From: Physcia stellaris
Taxonomy: Eukaryota; Ascomycota; Lecanoromycetes; Caliciales; Physciaceae
Length of the DNA: 64,000 nucleotides
Direction of reading: 5' to 3'
NCBI GenBank assembly: GCA_018902385.1
Contig: JABSSW010000066.1
Span: forward strand, 124,001-188,000
Part shown: positions 33,996 through 44,922 of the stretch, one piece after another
Layout of the letters: every line of letters begins with the position of its first letter
Numbering within the stretch: the stretch's first letter is position 1
Program-made: the position numbers and the translations under genes
The notes under the pieces: generated by a model
Database searches by the model: none
What the model saw: the letters and a program-made list of their open reading frames with translations, nothing else
Told to the model about the DNA's origin: nothing

Positions 33996-35362
33996 TTAAT
34001 ATTGCCTTCTTTCCCTTTCGACGAAAGCTCCTGTCTGACCAAAGCGCTGCCCATTGGGCACACCTGGCAGACTAACTCTCTTCAAGGGACTTCCCTCCCG
34101 CTTCATAGGACTCGAACTTCGTTCCCTAAAATTCGTCGAAGCTGCTTTCCTCAACGGGGAGTTGGCGTGTGTGTATACGCCCAAGCTTCCTCCATCGCCC
34201 GCCTCGGGTCCCACTGAAGCTCGGAACTGTGGTTGCCGAATTGCGGTCCGAGGGCGTATGGGGGACGATGCATCTCGGAGGTGGGCTGGAGTTTGATGGG
34301 TTGGAGCCAGATTGGCGGACATCCCTCGAGCCGGTAGAGGTCGCTCGTTGTAGCCTTCAGGGTCAACGTGCTTGACGTAATTTGGGTTGGGGCGTGTGTG
34401 GAAGCCGCGATTGATGACTACTGTAGGGGTATATGTCTCTACGGTGTTTGCACTGGTGTCATAACCAGACGAACTCCTTCTCGAGGCTGGAGAGCTTGAA
34501 AACTGTGTCCCAACGTCGCGTAGCAGTGGTTGAGTCCGTGGATGGACGAATTTGGTATCGTATTCGTTGAGAACTTCTTTATGTATGACCGAAGTGTCTT
34601 TGCATTGCTGTGAGAAGCTCGTCTGAAGGACTAAAAGCTGTACTGACAGTAACGCCGCTAACGCCACGGTGGTCACCACTGTAGTACTCGGGCGAGGGTC
34701 TGCAATCGCCGTAGGTAGAAAGAGCCAATAGACAAGTACATGTCCAGGGCTGAACATGCAGAACATCCGCAGGGACAATGGTGTTGGGTCCCAGACTGCG
34801 AGCTCCCAGACATCCTTCGTAGCGTCTGGATGCGCCCTCGATTCCGCCGTGTCGGGTGCCAACATGCTGGAGAGGAAGCGTAATGGAGAGGAGGAGAGGG
34901 GTGAGGAGTCTACACGGACTCTATGAGCGGACGGCGTGCTAGGTACAGCATCTACAGGAGTCTCGAAGAGCCTGTAGTGACGGCGGCGGTAGAAGGTATA
35001 GGCCGCATTCGCAAAGGAAAGAAGTGAGAGCATATGGACGATAAAGGCTGCCTACAATGAGTTAATGATGTTCTATATAGGTTTTGCAAGGGAATCAAGG
35101 CGCGTACAAACCATGACCACCAGCTGTAGCCTTCGTCGTCACCAAAGACATCGTCTCCTCTGCGCGTGCTTGGCCCATTGTTTGCCCTCGCTATAAGGAA
35201 AATGAAATTGAGTCCAAGGCCAATCGGTGTAGCCCAATCTCGCTGCCACTCTTCCCAGTCGCTAGAATCAAATTCTTCTGAAAGCCATAGCAGGAAGTCG
35301 AGTGGGTTGAGGTATGTTTTTATTCTCTCTGCCAAAGGGCGACGGCGCACAAGGCGCGGCAT
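33996..35362 (-). CDS. NUR1: Nuclear rim protein Nur1 (Mug154-like)
   Basis: Nur1 is an inner-nuclear-membrane protein that, with Heh1/Lem2, tethers rDNA and silent chromatin to the nuclear edge. Two exons: 35362-35108 and 35051-33996; 1311 bases, 436 residues. The intron (56 bases, GTACGC donor) joins SWWSWF to AAFIVHMLSLL. The start MPRLVRRRPLAERIKTYLNP and the block DWATPIGLGLNFIFLIARAN are typical. Four hydrophobic helices are visible: around 45-60, 82-105, 175-195 (MFCMFSPGHVLVYWLFLPTA) and 205-225. The conserved stretch between helices 2 and 3 contains TPSAHRVRVDSSPLSSSPLR. The C-terminal 180 residues are disordered and basic. It is divergently arranged with VMA7, 302 bases apart. Confidence 0.92.
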
Positions 35363-35664
35363 ATTAGCTCGTGAACGCTTTCACTACAGAACCGTCGTAG
35401 GGCATGGCCGGTCTGATGCGAACGAGGAAGGTTTAGGGAACGCTGAATGTCGTGTTTGTTGATGGGTGTTCTAGGCATGGGAATGAGGTCTCCAGTGAAG
35501 CTCCCGGTTGGTCACTAGCTAGTGCCCGAGGGTTGCCCGTGTCACTAACTGCAGGTCCCAGTCTCTCCAAGAGCCGCATTCGAGTGGGGTTAATTCAAAG
35601 TTGGCTTGGACGCTCGAAGCCAAATTTGTCAGGTCAGTTCTCCAAGAAGAACTCGCAAGCAGCG
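35363..35664. promoter_or_regulatory. Bidirectional promoter NUR1 / VMA7
   Basis: Only 302 bases separate the two divergent start codons, so the promoters overlap or are shared. No specific binding site was recognised. Confidence 0.5.
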
Positions 35665-36199
35665 ATGGCGGCACCTCCATCGGCCTACAGGGATCGCCAT
35701 TTCCTCGCTGTCATTGGTGATGAGGTGGCTATAATCACAGGCTCCGCTATGTCAGCAAGAGATTGACCAGATTACAGGATTCCGTGACAGGCTTGCTACT
35801 TGCTGGCATTGGAGTTTGTCAACCTAGCTTTAAGCACGAGGAAATCGACTGACTTCCTCATCAGCACGTAACCCAGCCTCCGGACGCGCAAAAGAATTTC
35901 CTCGTTGTCGACGCAAAGACCGAGACCTCGACGATCGAGGAGGCCTTTGACAGATATACGCAGGATAGGAAGGATATCGCTATTCTGCTTATAAATCAAC
36001 ATGTACGGCTACCGTTGCACTTGCGCGAGTAATACTTGTTGTCTGACTTTGAATGCAGATTGCAGAGAAGATACGACATCGACTCGATACCTATACAGAA
36101 GCATTCCCCTCGGTACTTGAGATACCAAGCAAGGACCATCCCTACGACCCGGAGAAAGATAGTGTACTCAAGAGGGTAAGAAGACTCTTCGGGGAGTGA
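35665..36199 (+). CDS. VMA7: V-type H+-ATPase subunit F
   Basis: Subunit F is part of the central rotor stalk of the vacuolar proton pump (V1 sector). Four exons: 35665-35724, 35778-35813, 35865-36002, 36059-36199; 375 bases, 124 residues (yeast 118), every exon a whole number of codons. The joins give [38 protein letters not shown] and [18 protein letters not shown]. The protein ends [18 protein letters not shown], as expected. Exon 2 is only 36 bases. The start [20 protein letters not shown] matches other moulds. Function is secure from family resemblance. Confidence 0.95.
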
Positions 36200-36546
36200 T
36201 ATCGGCTATCAGAGTTTCCTGAGCACCCCGAGTCACATAATCATGGATGCCTATTGTTTTCGCGTTCATGAAGTTGGCCTACAATACTAAGATCTTCGCG
36301 CAATGACGAGAGGACAAGATAGAGAATTCTCTCAGCCAAGTAGCCCTAGAAGTAGGCGTATAGGTTCGTGTCGCAGTATAATACAAAGCTGCATATGGGA
36401 CATTGAATACTGTAGGTCATAGCGGTACCATTTGCATCAACATGCACCAATTTCTAAACCGTGCAACACCCACTCCGGTCAACTTTTGAATCGTACCATT
36501 AAGTCCGTATATACCTCGAAATCCGTCGTTACTACATTATTCTTAC
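36200..36546. terminator. Convergent 3' flank VMA7 / NPC2
   Basis: About 350 bases lie between two converging genes. It must hold both 3' ends. No clear polyadenylation signal pair or gene is evident. Confidence 0.35.
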
Positions 36547-37154
36547 TTAGAGATGGACCGTCGCCTGCAAACAGGTAATCTTCTTGTTGTCTTTATCGTA
36601 GACATCTGCGAGAACGTGGTACGTGCCCTAGAGATGATTAGAAGATCTGTGACAAGGCTAGCGAATACGATATACGTACTGGTGGGACTTGCGCAGGGAT
36701 ATCCACCTTCTTTGTGATGAGTTTGTCGCCTTCTACCGGGCATTCCTCGTCGATAGTCTTCAGGTTGTCGCAGACATCTGCCTTGGTGTTGATGAGGGTT
36801 ATCAAGCCGTACTTGACCGAAAGGTTGACATAGGCATCTTTTTCCACCTTCTTGGTGAAATTGCCTTTGGCTTCGATGGTAAGCTGCTTGCCACTGTGTT
36901 GATGTTAGCGGCGACATCCAAAAGCGCACGGGAGGGAGCTAGGCTCACGGTTCAGGAGGGTTTGGCGTGAGATCAACGTATTTGATGTCCAGGCTATAAT
37001 CTTTAGTATCCTGGCAGAAGGTAAGTGGGTTCTTGCCAGGAACGCTGAGGGCTTCGTCGAGAACATGTTGGTCGCTGCCGAAAAAGGACGAGGACCTGGA
37101 TGCTGCAAGAGAGGAGAAGAGCAGGGGCAGGATGGTAGTGGTGAGAAGCATCAT
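36547..37154 (-). CDS. NPC2: NPC2-like ML-domain lipid transfer protein
   Basis: NPC2 proteins are small secreted or vacuolar proteins that carry sterols or phospholipids in an immunoglobulin-like pocket (fungal members are also called PG/PI transfer proteins). Three exons: 37154-36949, 36893-36680, 36627-36547; 501 bases, 166 residues. The joins give NPPEP/GKQLTIEAKGNF and PAQVPP/GTYHVLADVYDKDNKKI. An N-terminal signal peptide is evident (MMLLTTTILPLLFSSLAAS). ML-domain cysteines lie in LTFCQD, ADVCDNL, EECPVEG and ITCLQA, enough for the usual disulfides. Introns are 55 and 52 bases. The exact lipid is unknown for this protein. Confidence 0.93.
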
Positions 37155-38460
37155 GGTTGACAAGTCTGACGCGGCTGTTAGAGATCGGAGAGGAGCGGTA
37201 GGTAGAGTGTGGGGAGTTTCCCTCTTAGATGATGGAAGGATGATAAGTGGATCAAGGATTGTTGATGGCGGGCGAGGGCGATGCGGGTCTTGGCATTTCA
37301 TCACTTTCCAAGCACAGCACTCGTCCTGTGACTCGAAGTCAGAGACGGCAATCATCGTCTACGTGACTTACAAAAAGGCCTACTCTAGAAAGTAGGTATT
37401 CTCGTAGTCAGGCAAGATGGCTCCTCATTATTATAGGGATTGTCCCAGGTTTGGAGTTTATTATCGCTATGAGTGAGATTGCTCTGGGATCACCTTGATA
37501 CTCATCGACTTTCCGACCAATTCCCTGCATAATTGTCTCGTGGGCGGTGCAGCTAAAATCATCATGACCTTATTACCTTTCGCAAGTAATCGAGTTACCT
37601 TACTATTACCTTCGGAAGGCAGACCTTCGGCACTTTCCACCGGGCCCAGCGCGGCACCAAGCTGGACTGGAAGTTTACCAGTCCACAGCGAAAGTCACCG
37701 CGACCCGCACTGTCATATCCTCGACCCCAACATAGTCGCATATGGAATACCTGAAAGTACATCGTAGTACCTGCACTCTTCCAATGCTCTCTTTTGGAAG
37801 CTTACCTTATCAATTCCCGTCGAAATGGAAGAACCCCGCTGTTTCAGGGGGGGTTATGATTGGTCGCTCCCCCTAGTTCGGCTAACGCTTCCAAAGCCGC
37901 TTTTTCCTTCGCTCTCCTGGCCGCTTTCCCTACCAGACCACTCTGACTCGCTTTTTCCACCTTTCCCACCTGCCAAACAACACAAGCCAGACTCCCTCAC
38001 CGTCTACTCCGCCTTTCCACCTTCTGTGCCCCAACAGTCACTCGCCCACCATCACCACCTCCGCTCCCCCAAACCTCCTCGTCCATTTCGCCTTTGCGCC
38101 CTAGGCCACTCGACTGGCATCCTCTCCGAGTCGTCCTTCTTCGCAACCGTCTCTAGGGAGGAACACCATTCATTCACAGCTCGAGTACGCAACCTACCGA
38201 ATCCATGAGCTAGCGCTTAAATATCCACCTCTGATTCCACCTGTCGACATCTAACCATAGTACCGCTTTCGTCGACTTCCGTCCCAGTGCTACGTCGGTC
38301 TTGCAAAGCCTCATTAACCCAAAGCCAACCTTGTCCGACGCCTACCCTTCGATTCTCCCATCAAGTTTTACGCGCCATGCGATCAAGGTCACGAACACGA
38401 TATTCGTGAACGACTCGCTGCTCCTTTCCACTCGGTCTGCGGAAGCTCGTCTGTCATAGT
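37155..38460. other. Divergent region with long pyrimidine-rich leader
   Basis: This lies between the divergent NPC2 and SET3 starts. From about 37860 to 38300 the plus strand is rich in C and T, which is common in fungal promoters and 5' leaders. It opens a chance 127-codon frame (37825-38208) of Pro/Ser/His composition that I do not accept as a gene. Confidence 0.45.
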
Positions 38461-41415
38461 ATGACAGATAACCTGTCCTCTTTCGACACGTACACGGCGC
38501 CAGCTCTTCATGTCAATGTGTTGTCAAACGGCATCTCGGGTCAGGCCGTGGACTCAGTTGCGTCGCCTATCGAGGAAGAGGAGGATTATACCATCAAGTG
38601 CTTCTGCGGCTTCCAACTTGACGATGGGAATACTGTGTTCTGCGACCGCTGCGAGACATGGCAGCACATAGAGTGCTATTACTTTGAGGATTTTCGCAAT
38701 GGTCTGGCCCCAGATGTCGACGCGATAGAGCACGCTTGTGTGGATTGCTCTCCGCGCCAATATGATAAGAAGAGTGCATCTGAGCGACAAAAGGACAGAT
38801 TCTTGCCGGGAGAGCGGAAGATCAAGAAAGCTCCAGCGAAGCCTATCAAGAAGAGGGCCAAACCAGCAGAGTCCAATGCTACGCTGGCCAATGGCTACTC
38901 GCATGATGGATATGACCTGTCATTTGCCCACGAACGCACCAGCGGCAGCCCAAGAGATCACGGCCCTCCCACGAAGAGGCCAAAGACAAGCCACAGGAAC
39001 TCTGGCTCAATAAACCTTCATACGGGACCATTCGCATCGAAGTCCCAGTCATCGCGCAAGATCTCGAAGGCCGTGACCCAACACCCTCCCGCCAACGAAT
39101 ACTTTGTTGAACCTCCAAGTCCCGAATTCCTCTGCCTCTATGATGATGATCCTGGTGATGATCCCGAAGCCGCAAATGTTTTCAACGACATCGCGATCAC
39201 TCGAAGTTTGTCATCGTGGTCCCGTGATGTTGAGTCGCTCAGTCGTGCTGCTAATGGCCTCACACCGCCGCAGGTATTCCACCGTCTAAATGAGCCTCTA
39301 GATTCAAAGGTTATGCCTCAACTACACAAAGAGCATCGAGTTGATAAATCTATCGAGATTGGGGGCCGGCATCCACAATGGACATCATTATCGACAGAAA
39401 ACGAGATGGCTAAGGAATCCATTGTTGGGGAGCTTCGTGGAAGAATCGGTCATATGTCAGATTACTGTTTGGACACTGCCAACAGATGGGATTATTTACG
39501 TCACCCAGCCCCTTTCGTGTTCTTTCACCCCAAGTTGCCGATCTACATCGACACACGGCAAACCGGCTCCACGTGTCGTTACCTTCGAAGAAGTTGTCGT
39601 CCAAACGTTGAGTTAAGGACTATACTCGAAAATGGCTCTGACTACCGCTTCATCTTCATCGCGAAGGAAAACTTGGAAGCTGGAGCCGAGTTAACCATAT
39701 CGTGGACACCTGACGAGCACATACGCAGATGTCAGCTTAGCAATCCTATCAAGCAAGAAGGTACTTCCGACGCGGATGCGGCTTACGTCTCGGACTGGGT
39801 ACAAAAAGTCCTGTCCAATTTCGGAGGCTGCGCATGTGAGAGTCCAGAGCAGTGCGGCTTGGTGAAATGTCTTCGGCCCAGGGACCTGTCAAGCATAACT
39901 AATGGGAATTTGATAAACGGAAAAACTCCGAAGGGCCGTAACGGGCATGTCAAGGCCGTCTCGACTCCCGAGTTCGGTAATGGCACAAACAGCAGAGCAA
40001 GCAGCGAGGGTATGAAGCGTACAGACGATGAGGATGGAGACAATAGCCGATCAGTATCGGGCAGCAAGACACCTACGCGCTGTGGATCCGGCGTTCCTAG
40101 TCTGGAAATCTCGGACCGCGAAAAGAGGAAAATAGCAGCTGTGGAGAAAACGTTTGAACAGATCGAGCAGGAACGACAACAGCCAGTGCAGAGAAGAAAA
40201 AAGCGCAGCAGTGGCGGCTCCAATCTCAACACACCCACAGTAGCGACTTCCGTGAGAACCCCGTCGCAGACGCAACCACCATATGGCACTAACCTTTGGG
40301 ACCAGAAGCAGCTCGGTCAAAACACACCTTCCGTGTCGCAACCAAATACCCCCGGATTGTCTGCTAGACCATCATACGTCGAAGCAAGTACTTCGCGTAA
40401 GGACCAAGGCTCGCCCGTCTCAAAGCATTCATATACCTCTTTCAAGCGCCCGAACTCGAATTCAAAACGCAGTTCTCATCCGAACACCCCTTCAACTAAA
40501 TCCCCTCCCATGCGGCAGAATTACGTCCACAGGTCAGTGCAGACCGATGCCGATGAATCGGACGTGTGGGACCATTCCGCTGCTCTCCAAGGGCACAGGA
40601 GAAGGAGAAAGGTCTACATTTCCTTAGGCAAGCGCCTTCTGATGCGTTGCCAACAAGATCGAGAACAAGTGGAGGAACGCAGAAGGATTTCGATGGAACA
40701 TACCGCCGATACTCTACCGATTGAAACTGCAAGTGAACAGATGACGGCGAAGTCAACGAACAAGACAGCAGATGGAGAACCGATTGATAGAGACATCGAA
40801 ATGAAGGATACTGCCGAGATCGTCAACTCAAGCCTGAGTGACGAAACCTCCGCGGATCGTCCAGTAGAGAAGCCACGACCTCCAGACGAAGATTCAAACC
40901 CTTCGGAGTCATTTGGAACCGGGATAAAGCCACCTCCTCCGCCTTCAACCATTAGTCATACAACAGTCATGTCTAGTTCAAGCAAGCTTATGAATGGTTT
41001 CCGCTCAGCGGAGCTGCGAGTCCAGCTTCCCTCAGCCCAGCACCAATCTCATGATCCTGCATCAGCACCACCGATGAACACGACCGTCACCCCAACCGTT
41101 ACTCGTTCTCCATTTCCTCATACGGCAAACAGCTATCCTCCACTTTTTACGAGCGCTCCATCTGGTGCTGTAGCACCAAGTCCAGTGAAGAAGGTTAGCC
41201 TGGGGGAGTACTTCAGCCGAAGGAAGACCGAGTCGCAGATCTCGACCCACGGAAGAACAGCTGGCAGCAGCCCTACCATCGCTCAAAGCACGATCAAAGA
41301 GGTGGGTCATGCGGATGAAGAGGATAAAGCTGCCTCATCGGAGACAAACGGTATGGTAGAGACCCCGAAGGAGGACACCGAGCCGACAATGGAAAGGAAA
41401 TCCTCGGCTCCGTGA
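38461..41415 (+). CDS. SET3: PHD-finger and SET-domain protein, Set3 type
   Basis: In yeasts, Set3 is the scaffold of the Set3C histone deacetylase complex; its PHD finger reads H3K4me2, and its SET domain is thought to lack methyltransferase activity. A single exon of 984 codons. The PHD finger is at about residues 46-100, with the pattern CFCGF, VFCDRCETWQHIECYY, and CVDC. The SET region is at about 290-420: FVFFHPKLPIYIDTRQTGST, RYLRRSCRPNVELRTI (the usual NHSCxPN is replaced by RRSCRPN), and LEAGAELTISWTPDEH. The rest is disordered, with a basic/acidic coiled stretch near 560 (EKRKIAAVEKTFEQIEQERQ). The changed NHSC motif fits a catalytically weak Set3-type domain. I judge Set3 more likely than a Set1- or Set2-type enzyme from domain order and length. 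Confidence 0.88.
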   Translation: MTDNLSSFDTYTAPALHVNVLSNGISGQAVDSVASPIEEEEDYTIKCFCGFQLDDGNTVFCDRCETWQHIECYYFEDFRNGLAPDVDAIEHACVDCSPRQYDKKSASERQKDRFLPGERKIKKAPAKPIKKRAKPAESNATLANGYSHDGYDLSFAHERTSGSPRDHGPPTKRPKTSHRNSGSINLHTGPFASKSQSSRKISKAVTQHPPANEYFVEPPSPEFLCLYDDDPGDDPEAANVFNDIAITRSLSSWSRDVESLSRAANGLTPPQVFHRLNEPLDSKVMPQLHKEHRVDKSIEIGGRHPQWTSLSTENEMAKESIVGELRGRIGHMSDYCLDTANRWDYLRHPAPFVFFHPKLPIYIDTRQTGSTCRYLRRSCRPNVELRTILENGSDYRFIFIAKENLEAGAELTISWTPDEHIRRCQLSNPIKQEGTSDADAAYVSDWVQKVLSNFGGCACESPEQCGLVKCLRPRDLSSITNGNLINGKTPKGRNGHVKAVSTPEFGNGTNSRASSEGMKRTDDEDGDNSRSVSGSKTPTRCGSGVPSLEISDREKRKIAAVEKTFEQIEQERQQPVQRRKKRSSGGSNLNTPTVATSVRTPSQTQPPYGTNLWDQKQLGQNTPSVSQPNTPGLSARPSYVEASTSRKDQGSPVSKHSYTSFKRPNSNSKRSSHPNTPSTKSPPMRQNYVHRSVQTDADESDVWDHSAALQGHRRRRKVYISLGKRLLMRCQQDREQVEERRRISMEHTADTLPIETASEQMTAKSTNKTADGEPIDRDIEMKDTAEIVNSSLSDETSADRPVEKPRPPDEDSNPSESFGTGIKPPPPPSTISHTTVMSSSSKLMNGFRSAELRVQLPSAQHQSHDPASAPPMNTTVTPTVTRSPFPHTANSYPPLFTSAPSGAVAPSPVKKVSLGEYFSRRKTESQISTHGRTAGSSPTIAQSTIKEVGHADEEDKAASSETNGMVETPKEDTEPTMERKSSAP

Positions 41416-42332
41416 CGAAAGCGTTTGGATTTGCATGATGACGATTTGCGTATTAGCGAGGCGTTTGATATCGTTGGGCGGAAATAGATGCAGCGGGGGT
41501 TTTGCCAGCGCCACCTGGATGATTGTGGGATTCACTTTCGCCCCTTTGTGTAACTCCCTATTATGTTTTTCTTCATGGCCTGTTCCCACACGCCATGTCT
41601 TTGATAGCACACTCAGCTTAGGACAAGGCGATGTTAGCCATAACGATCTTGTCATTTGAGTTTGCATCTCTCATGATATTGGCTCGGCGGTAATCATCAT
41701 CAGGTGACAGGTCAAAGCATACAAGCTCTCCAAGAACGGCCTCGTAGTTGCATCTAGTCAATAGGGGTTTTTCAAAGTGGCTACTTGCGACCTCGTAGAG
41801 CTCGTTCCCATTAGATCTCGTAGAGCTCGTTGAGTGGCCGTTACCGTGAGAGTCCCATTTGCGAGTTCTTACTGATTAGCAGAAGCAGCGTACGAAGAGC
41901 AAAATGAAAGCTCTGCCGACATAAGAACAGATCAAAGCCTACAAGATCTGAATTTCTTCGAAAAAGAGTCTTCAAATACGTCACAAGGAGGTCGTTAACG
42001 AGGTCTGATCGATCAATTGAGATCAACTAGCTAACAAGGTCTACAAGTACTCGTAGATCTCGTAGACTTCGTGAGCAGGGGTCTGAGTAGCGTGGGTACC
42101 TGTTTTCAGACCCATGCTTACGAGGTCTACGAGGTCGAAAAGAAGGCTACTGTGAGGACCCCAATGAGGGCCTTTGCATGGGGATATGGATCAGGACATG
42201 CTGTGAACCCCAAGAGCACTAACAGCTTTCGAATGCATTTTTAAATTTGGAAGCTAAAGGGCCACCGCGTCAGGCCGGATTCATACAAAGGCCCTTTTGT
42301 CTATGGTACACACCATTTTCCTGCGTGCCACT
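41416..42332. other. Convergent spacer with short CTCGTAGA repeats
   Basis: This lies between the converging SET3 and IAH1 genes. The 15-mer ctcgtagagctcgtt occurs at 41792-41806 and again at 41817-41831. Related pieces (ctcgtagatctcgtagac near 42050; acgaggtctacgaggtcg near 42119) recur in both orientations over about 350 bases. No gene is seen. Confidence 0.5.
41792..42140. repeat. Imperfect direct and inverted CTCGTAGA-type repeats
   Basis: The core cgtaga(g/t)ctcg and its complement appear at least five times. Two perfect 15-base copies are spaced 25 bases apart at 41792 and 41817. The unit is nearly palindromic (gagctc core). I cannot assign a function. Confidence 0.45.
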
Positions 42333-43700
42333 TCACTCTGCCCAAGGAGCGTCTTGCCAAACGGGGACAACGTAGCTGTAGTTCTCCACCAATGGATCCT
42401 CGCTCGGCCACTTGTCTCTGATCAGCTCCATCGTAGCTTCGAAGAGGACTTTGTATGCCGGTGGCTTGAAGTGGAGTCCTAAACCAGGATTGATACGTTA
42501 GAATGCTCAATCGAAAACGGTCCCATCCTATCTCCGCCTCCCCTTTTCCTGAAGGAGCTGAAAGAACTCACCATCAACCAGCATCTCCTCCAGAGCTTGA
42601 CTCTTCTCCCTCTTCTTGCTCCCGACCAGTACCTCCCCTTCTTTCCCCTCCCACCCCGCCTTCTTCATCATGATCTCCCATAGATGGATCACAGCGACCC
42701 CCAACTCCTCCCCTACCTCTACACAGGCATCCGCGTAGCTCTTCGTCCTCTCCGCCGTCCGGATATCTAGAAGCGGGAAGCCTTGCAGCTGATACTCATC
42801 TATGGGAGGCGGAGTGACGAGGATAATCTTCGTGGCAGGCTTGCCGTGGTTGTTAGTAGCATGGGCTTGGAGTTTGTGGTGTTGGATGATGTTCCTGAGA
42901 TTGGCACGATAGCGGTCCAGGGGGACGTCTTGGCCTGATGTATTGGGGAAGACGGAGTCGTTGGCGCCGAGGAAGACCATCTAGTCCAAGGTTAGCACTT
43001 CTTTTTGTTCTAGGTCGCTTGGGCTGCAAAGATAGGATACCAGGAAGCGGACGTGGGCTTGAGAGGGGTTCGGCATGAAGGATGGGAGAACGGCGAGGCA
43101 TTGCGAGGTGTTGTAGCCACTTTGGATTGTTAGTAGAGGATTGGAATGAGAGCGGTAAAGGGGTACCTGAAGCCGCGGTTGATGACATCTAGGCGGCGGA
43201 TGAATGCTGATGGAGACTTTGATTAGTTTCTCAGGCATGCCTAGACGCTTGTGCTTGGGCGTTGAAGCTGAATGGAAGACAAACATTGAAGAAGTGGTCT
43301 AGATCGAGAAGTTGAGAGTAATGACTACTACAGCCTAGATTGACGAACAGTTTCAATAAATACTACACCTCGAGGAAATATCGAGCGCCACTAGAAGAAG
43401 TGAAAAGGGATTGATGGGGGCCTTTACCAGTCAAGGTGACTCTCACAATCAAGCAACAATAGAATGACCCAAGGAAGGACGAAAAAAAAACCAGTAGAGA
43501 AGCTAGAGAACGACTGCTTTCTCTCGCAGCAGCTTACCGTTTTGTAATGCAGGTTGGAAGGCAAACCCCAGCTCCTGGCTGCTAGCTTGCTGAGTGATTG
43601 AGTCTCCGAAGAGGATGAATTGATCGAGCAATCCTCTCTGAAGGCCCACGTCTTGAGACTGATTTTCAGGGGACGAGGCGTCGATGTGCACCTCAGTCAT
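42333..43700 (-). CDS. IAH1: SGNH-family esterase, isoamyl acetate hydrolase type
   Basis: This family hydrolyses short acetate esters; yeast Iah1 acts on isoamyl acetate. Five exons: 43700-43538, 43206-43167, 43119-43041, 42980-42572, 42478-42333; 837 bases, 278 residues. The SGNH blocks are all present: FILFGDSITQ (nucleophile Ser), NRGFSGYNT (Gly), MVFLGANDS (Asn), and DGLHFKPPAY (catalytic Asp and His). The last join is needed to restore that final block. Exon 2 is only 40 bases. The first intron is 331 bases, far longer than the 47-93 of the others. The name follows the yeast relative; its own substrate is not shown. Confidence 0.9.
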
Positions 43701-44181
43701 TTTGAAGGAAGTGAGAAACGACTTGATCGAATATTGACTTGACTCGACTTGATCAGATCATTGTCGTGTGAAGAAGGAAACCCGTCCAGGCCGGATTCAT
43801 TATCTGCAGTATTCGGTCATCACTCTGTCACCGCAATGGATTGTTTGTCATTCGCCTGTGAACAACAAACAGCTGTGCTCGTAGAGGACCGAGTAGGGGT
43901 CCTGATGTGCCATTATCTCATTGGCCTCCTTATCGATAAAGTCGCTTCTTTAGTTGTTTGCTGACGTAACCGGCAGTTCCACTGTTTTCTTGTACTTGTA
44001 CGTGAGATGGTCTGACTCCTTTGATATTGAGCCTACAATTCAATTGTTTAGGTGAAAGAGGAAGGGAATCGAGAATTACAACACGCTCTATACAACTCAT
44101 CCCTACTCCGTGTCTGTACAAGCGCGTTCTCGGTATCTGCTCTCCGCGTACTCTGACTGGCAGAGTCCCTGGCTGCGGACT
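43701..44181. promoter_or_regulatory. Divergent promoter IAH1 / CAB3
   Basis: This holds 481 bases between divergent start codons. A repeated cttgactcgactt run lies next to the IAH1 start (43725-43755). No known site was identified. Confidence 0.45.
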
Positions 44182-44922
44182 ATGCCTAATGGTTCCGACA
44201 ATAGCGACAATAAAGCCCCCCGCAGTTCTGTCACAGATCTGACCGCCGCGCTCAGCGATGGCAAGACTCACCTGCTTCTTGCTGCTAGCGGCTCCGTTGC
44301 CGTTGTGAAGTTGCCACTGATTATAAAATCACTAACACATCACCCCAACCTTTCCATTCGTGTCATCCTCACCGAGAACGCGGCTCGTTTCCTCGCCGGT
44401 CAGTCGTCCGAGACACCGACCGTAGCCTCTCTGTCCGCACTGCCGAATGTCGATGGTATCTATCAGGACCAAGACGAGTGGGCATTGCCCTGGGAAAGAG
44501 GTGCAGGCATACTCCATATTGAGCTCCGTCGTTGGTCCCATCTTTTCGTCATAGCCCCTTTAACGGCAAATACTTTAGCCAAGGTCACAGCCGGGTTGTC
44601 AGATAACCTCCTAACAAGCGTCTTTCGTGCATGGGATATCAATCCCGGTAGTTCCAAAAGAGCTCGCATCATTGTTGCGCCAGCCATGAACACCTCAATG
44701 TGGGCTCATCCTATAACAGCAAAACAGATCAGCGTTTTGGAGGAGGAATGGGGCGTCACCGGCGCGAAACCGGACCAGGGATGGGTAGAAGTATTGCGGC
44801 CCCAAGTCAAAACACTGGCTTGTGGCGATGTTGGTCAAGGTGGAATGCGAGACTGGCAAGAAATTGTCAGAGTGATTGAGGAACGGTTATGCCTTGCCAA
44901 CAGCGAGCCTGAAGATACATAA
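44182..44922 (+). CDS. CAB3: Phosphopantothenoylcysteine decarboxylase
   Basis: This flavoprotein (Cab3/Hal3/CoaC family) decarboxylates 4'-phosphopantothenoyl-cysteine to 4'-phosphopantetheine in coenzyme A synthesis. One exon, 246 residues from the ATG at 44182; no earlier in-frame ATG exists. Flavin-binding LLLAASGSVAVVKLP opens the domain. The catalytic His is in GILHIELRRWSHLFVIAPL, followed by TANTLAKVTAGLSDNLLTS. The substrate clamp contains APAMNTSMWAHP (Asn), and the active-site Cys lies in LACGDVGQGGM. Unlike yeast Hal3/Sis2 it has no long acidic tail, so it looks like a plain enzyme and not a Ppz1 inhibitor; that last point is inference. Confidence 0.94.
   Translation: MPNGSDNSDNKAPRSSVTDLTAALSDGKTHLLLAASGSVAVVKLPLIIKSLTHHPNLSIRVILTENAARFLAGQSSETPTVASLSALPNVDGIYQDQDEWALPWERGAGILHIELRRWSHLFVIAPLTANTLAKVTAGLSDNLLTSVFRAWDINPGSSKRARIIVAPAMNTSMWAHPITAKQISVLEEEWGVTGAKPDQGWVEVLRPQVKTLACGDVGQGGMRDWQEIVRVIEERLCLANSEPEDT

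Noticed and set aside
37825-38208. 127-codon frame upstream of SET3
   Set aside because: Pro/Ser/His-rich product of a pyrimidine-rich leader; no domain.
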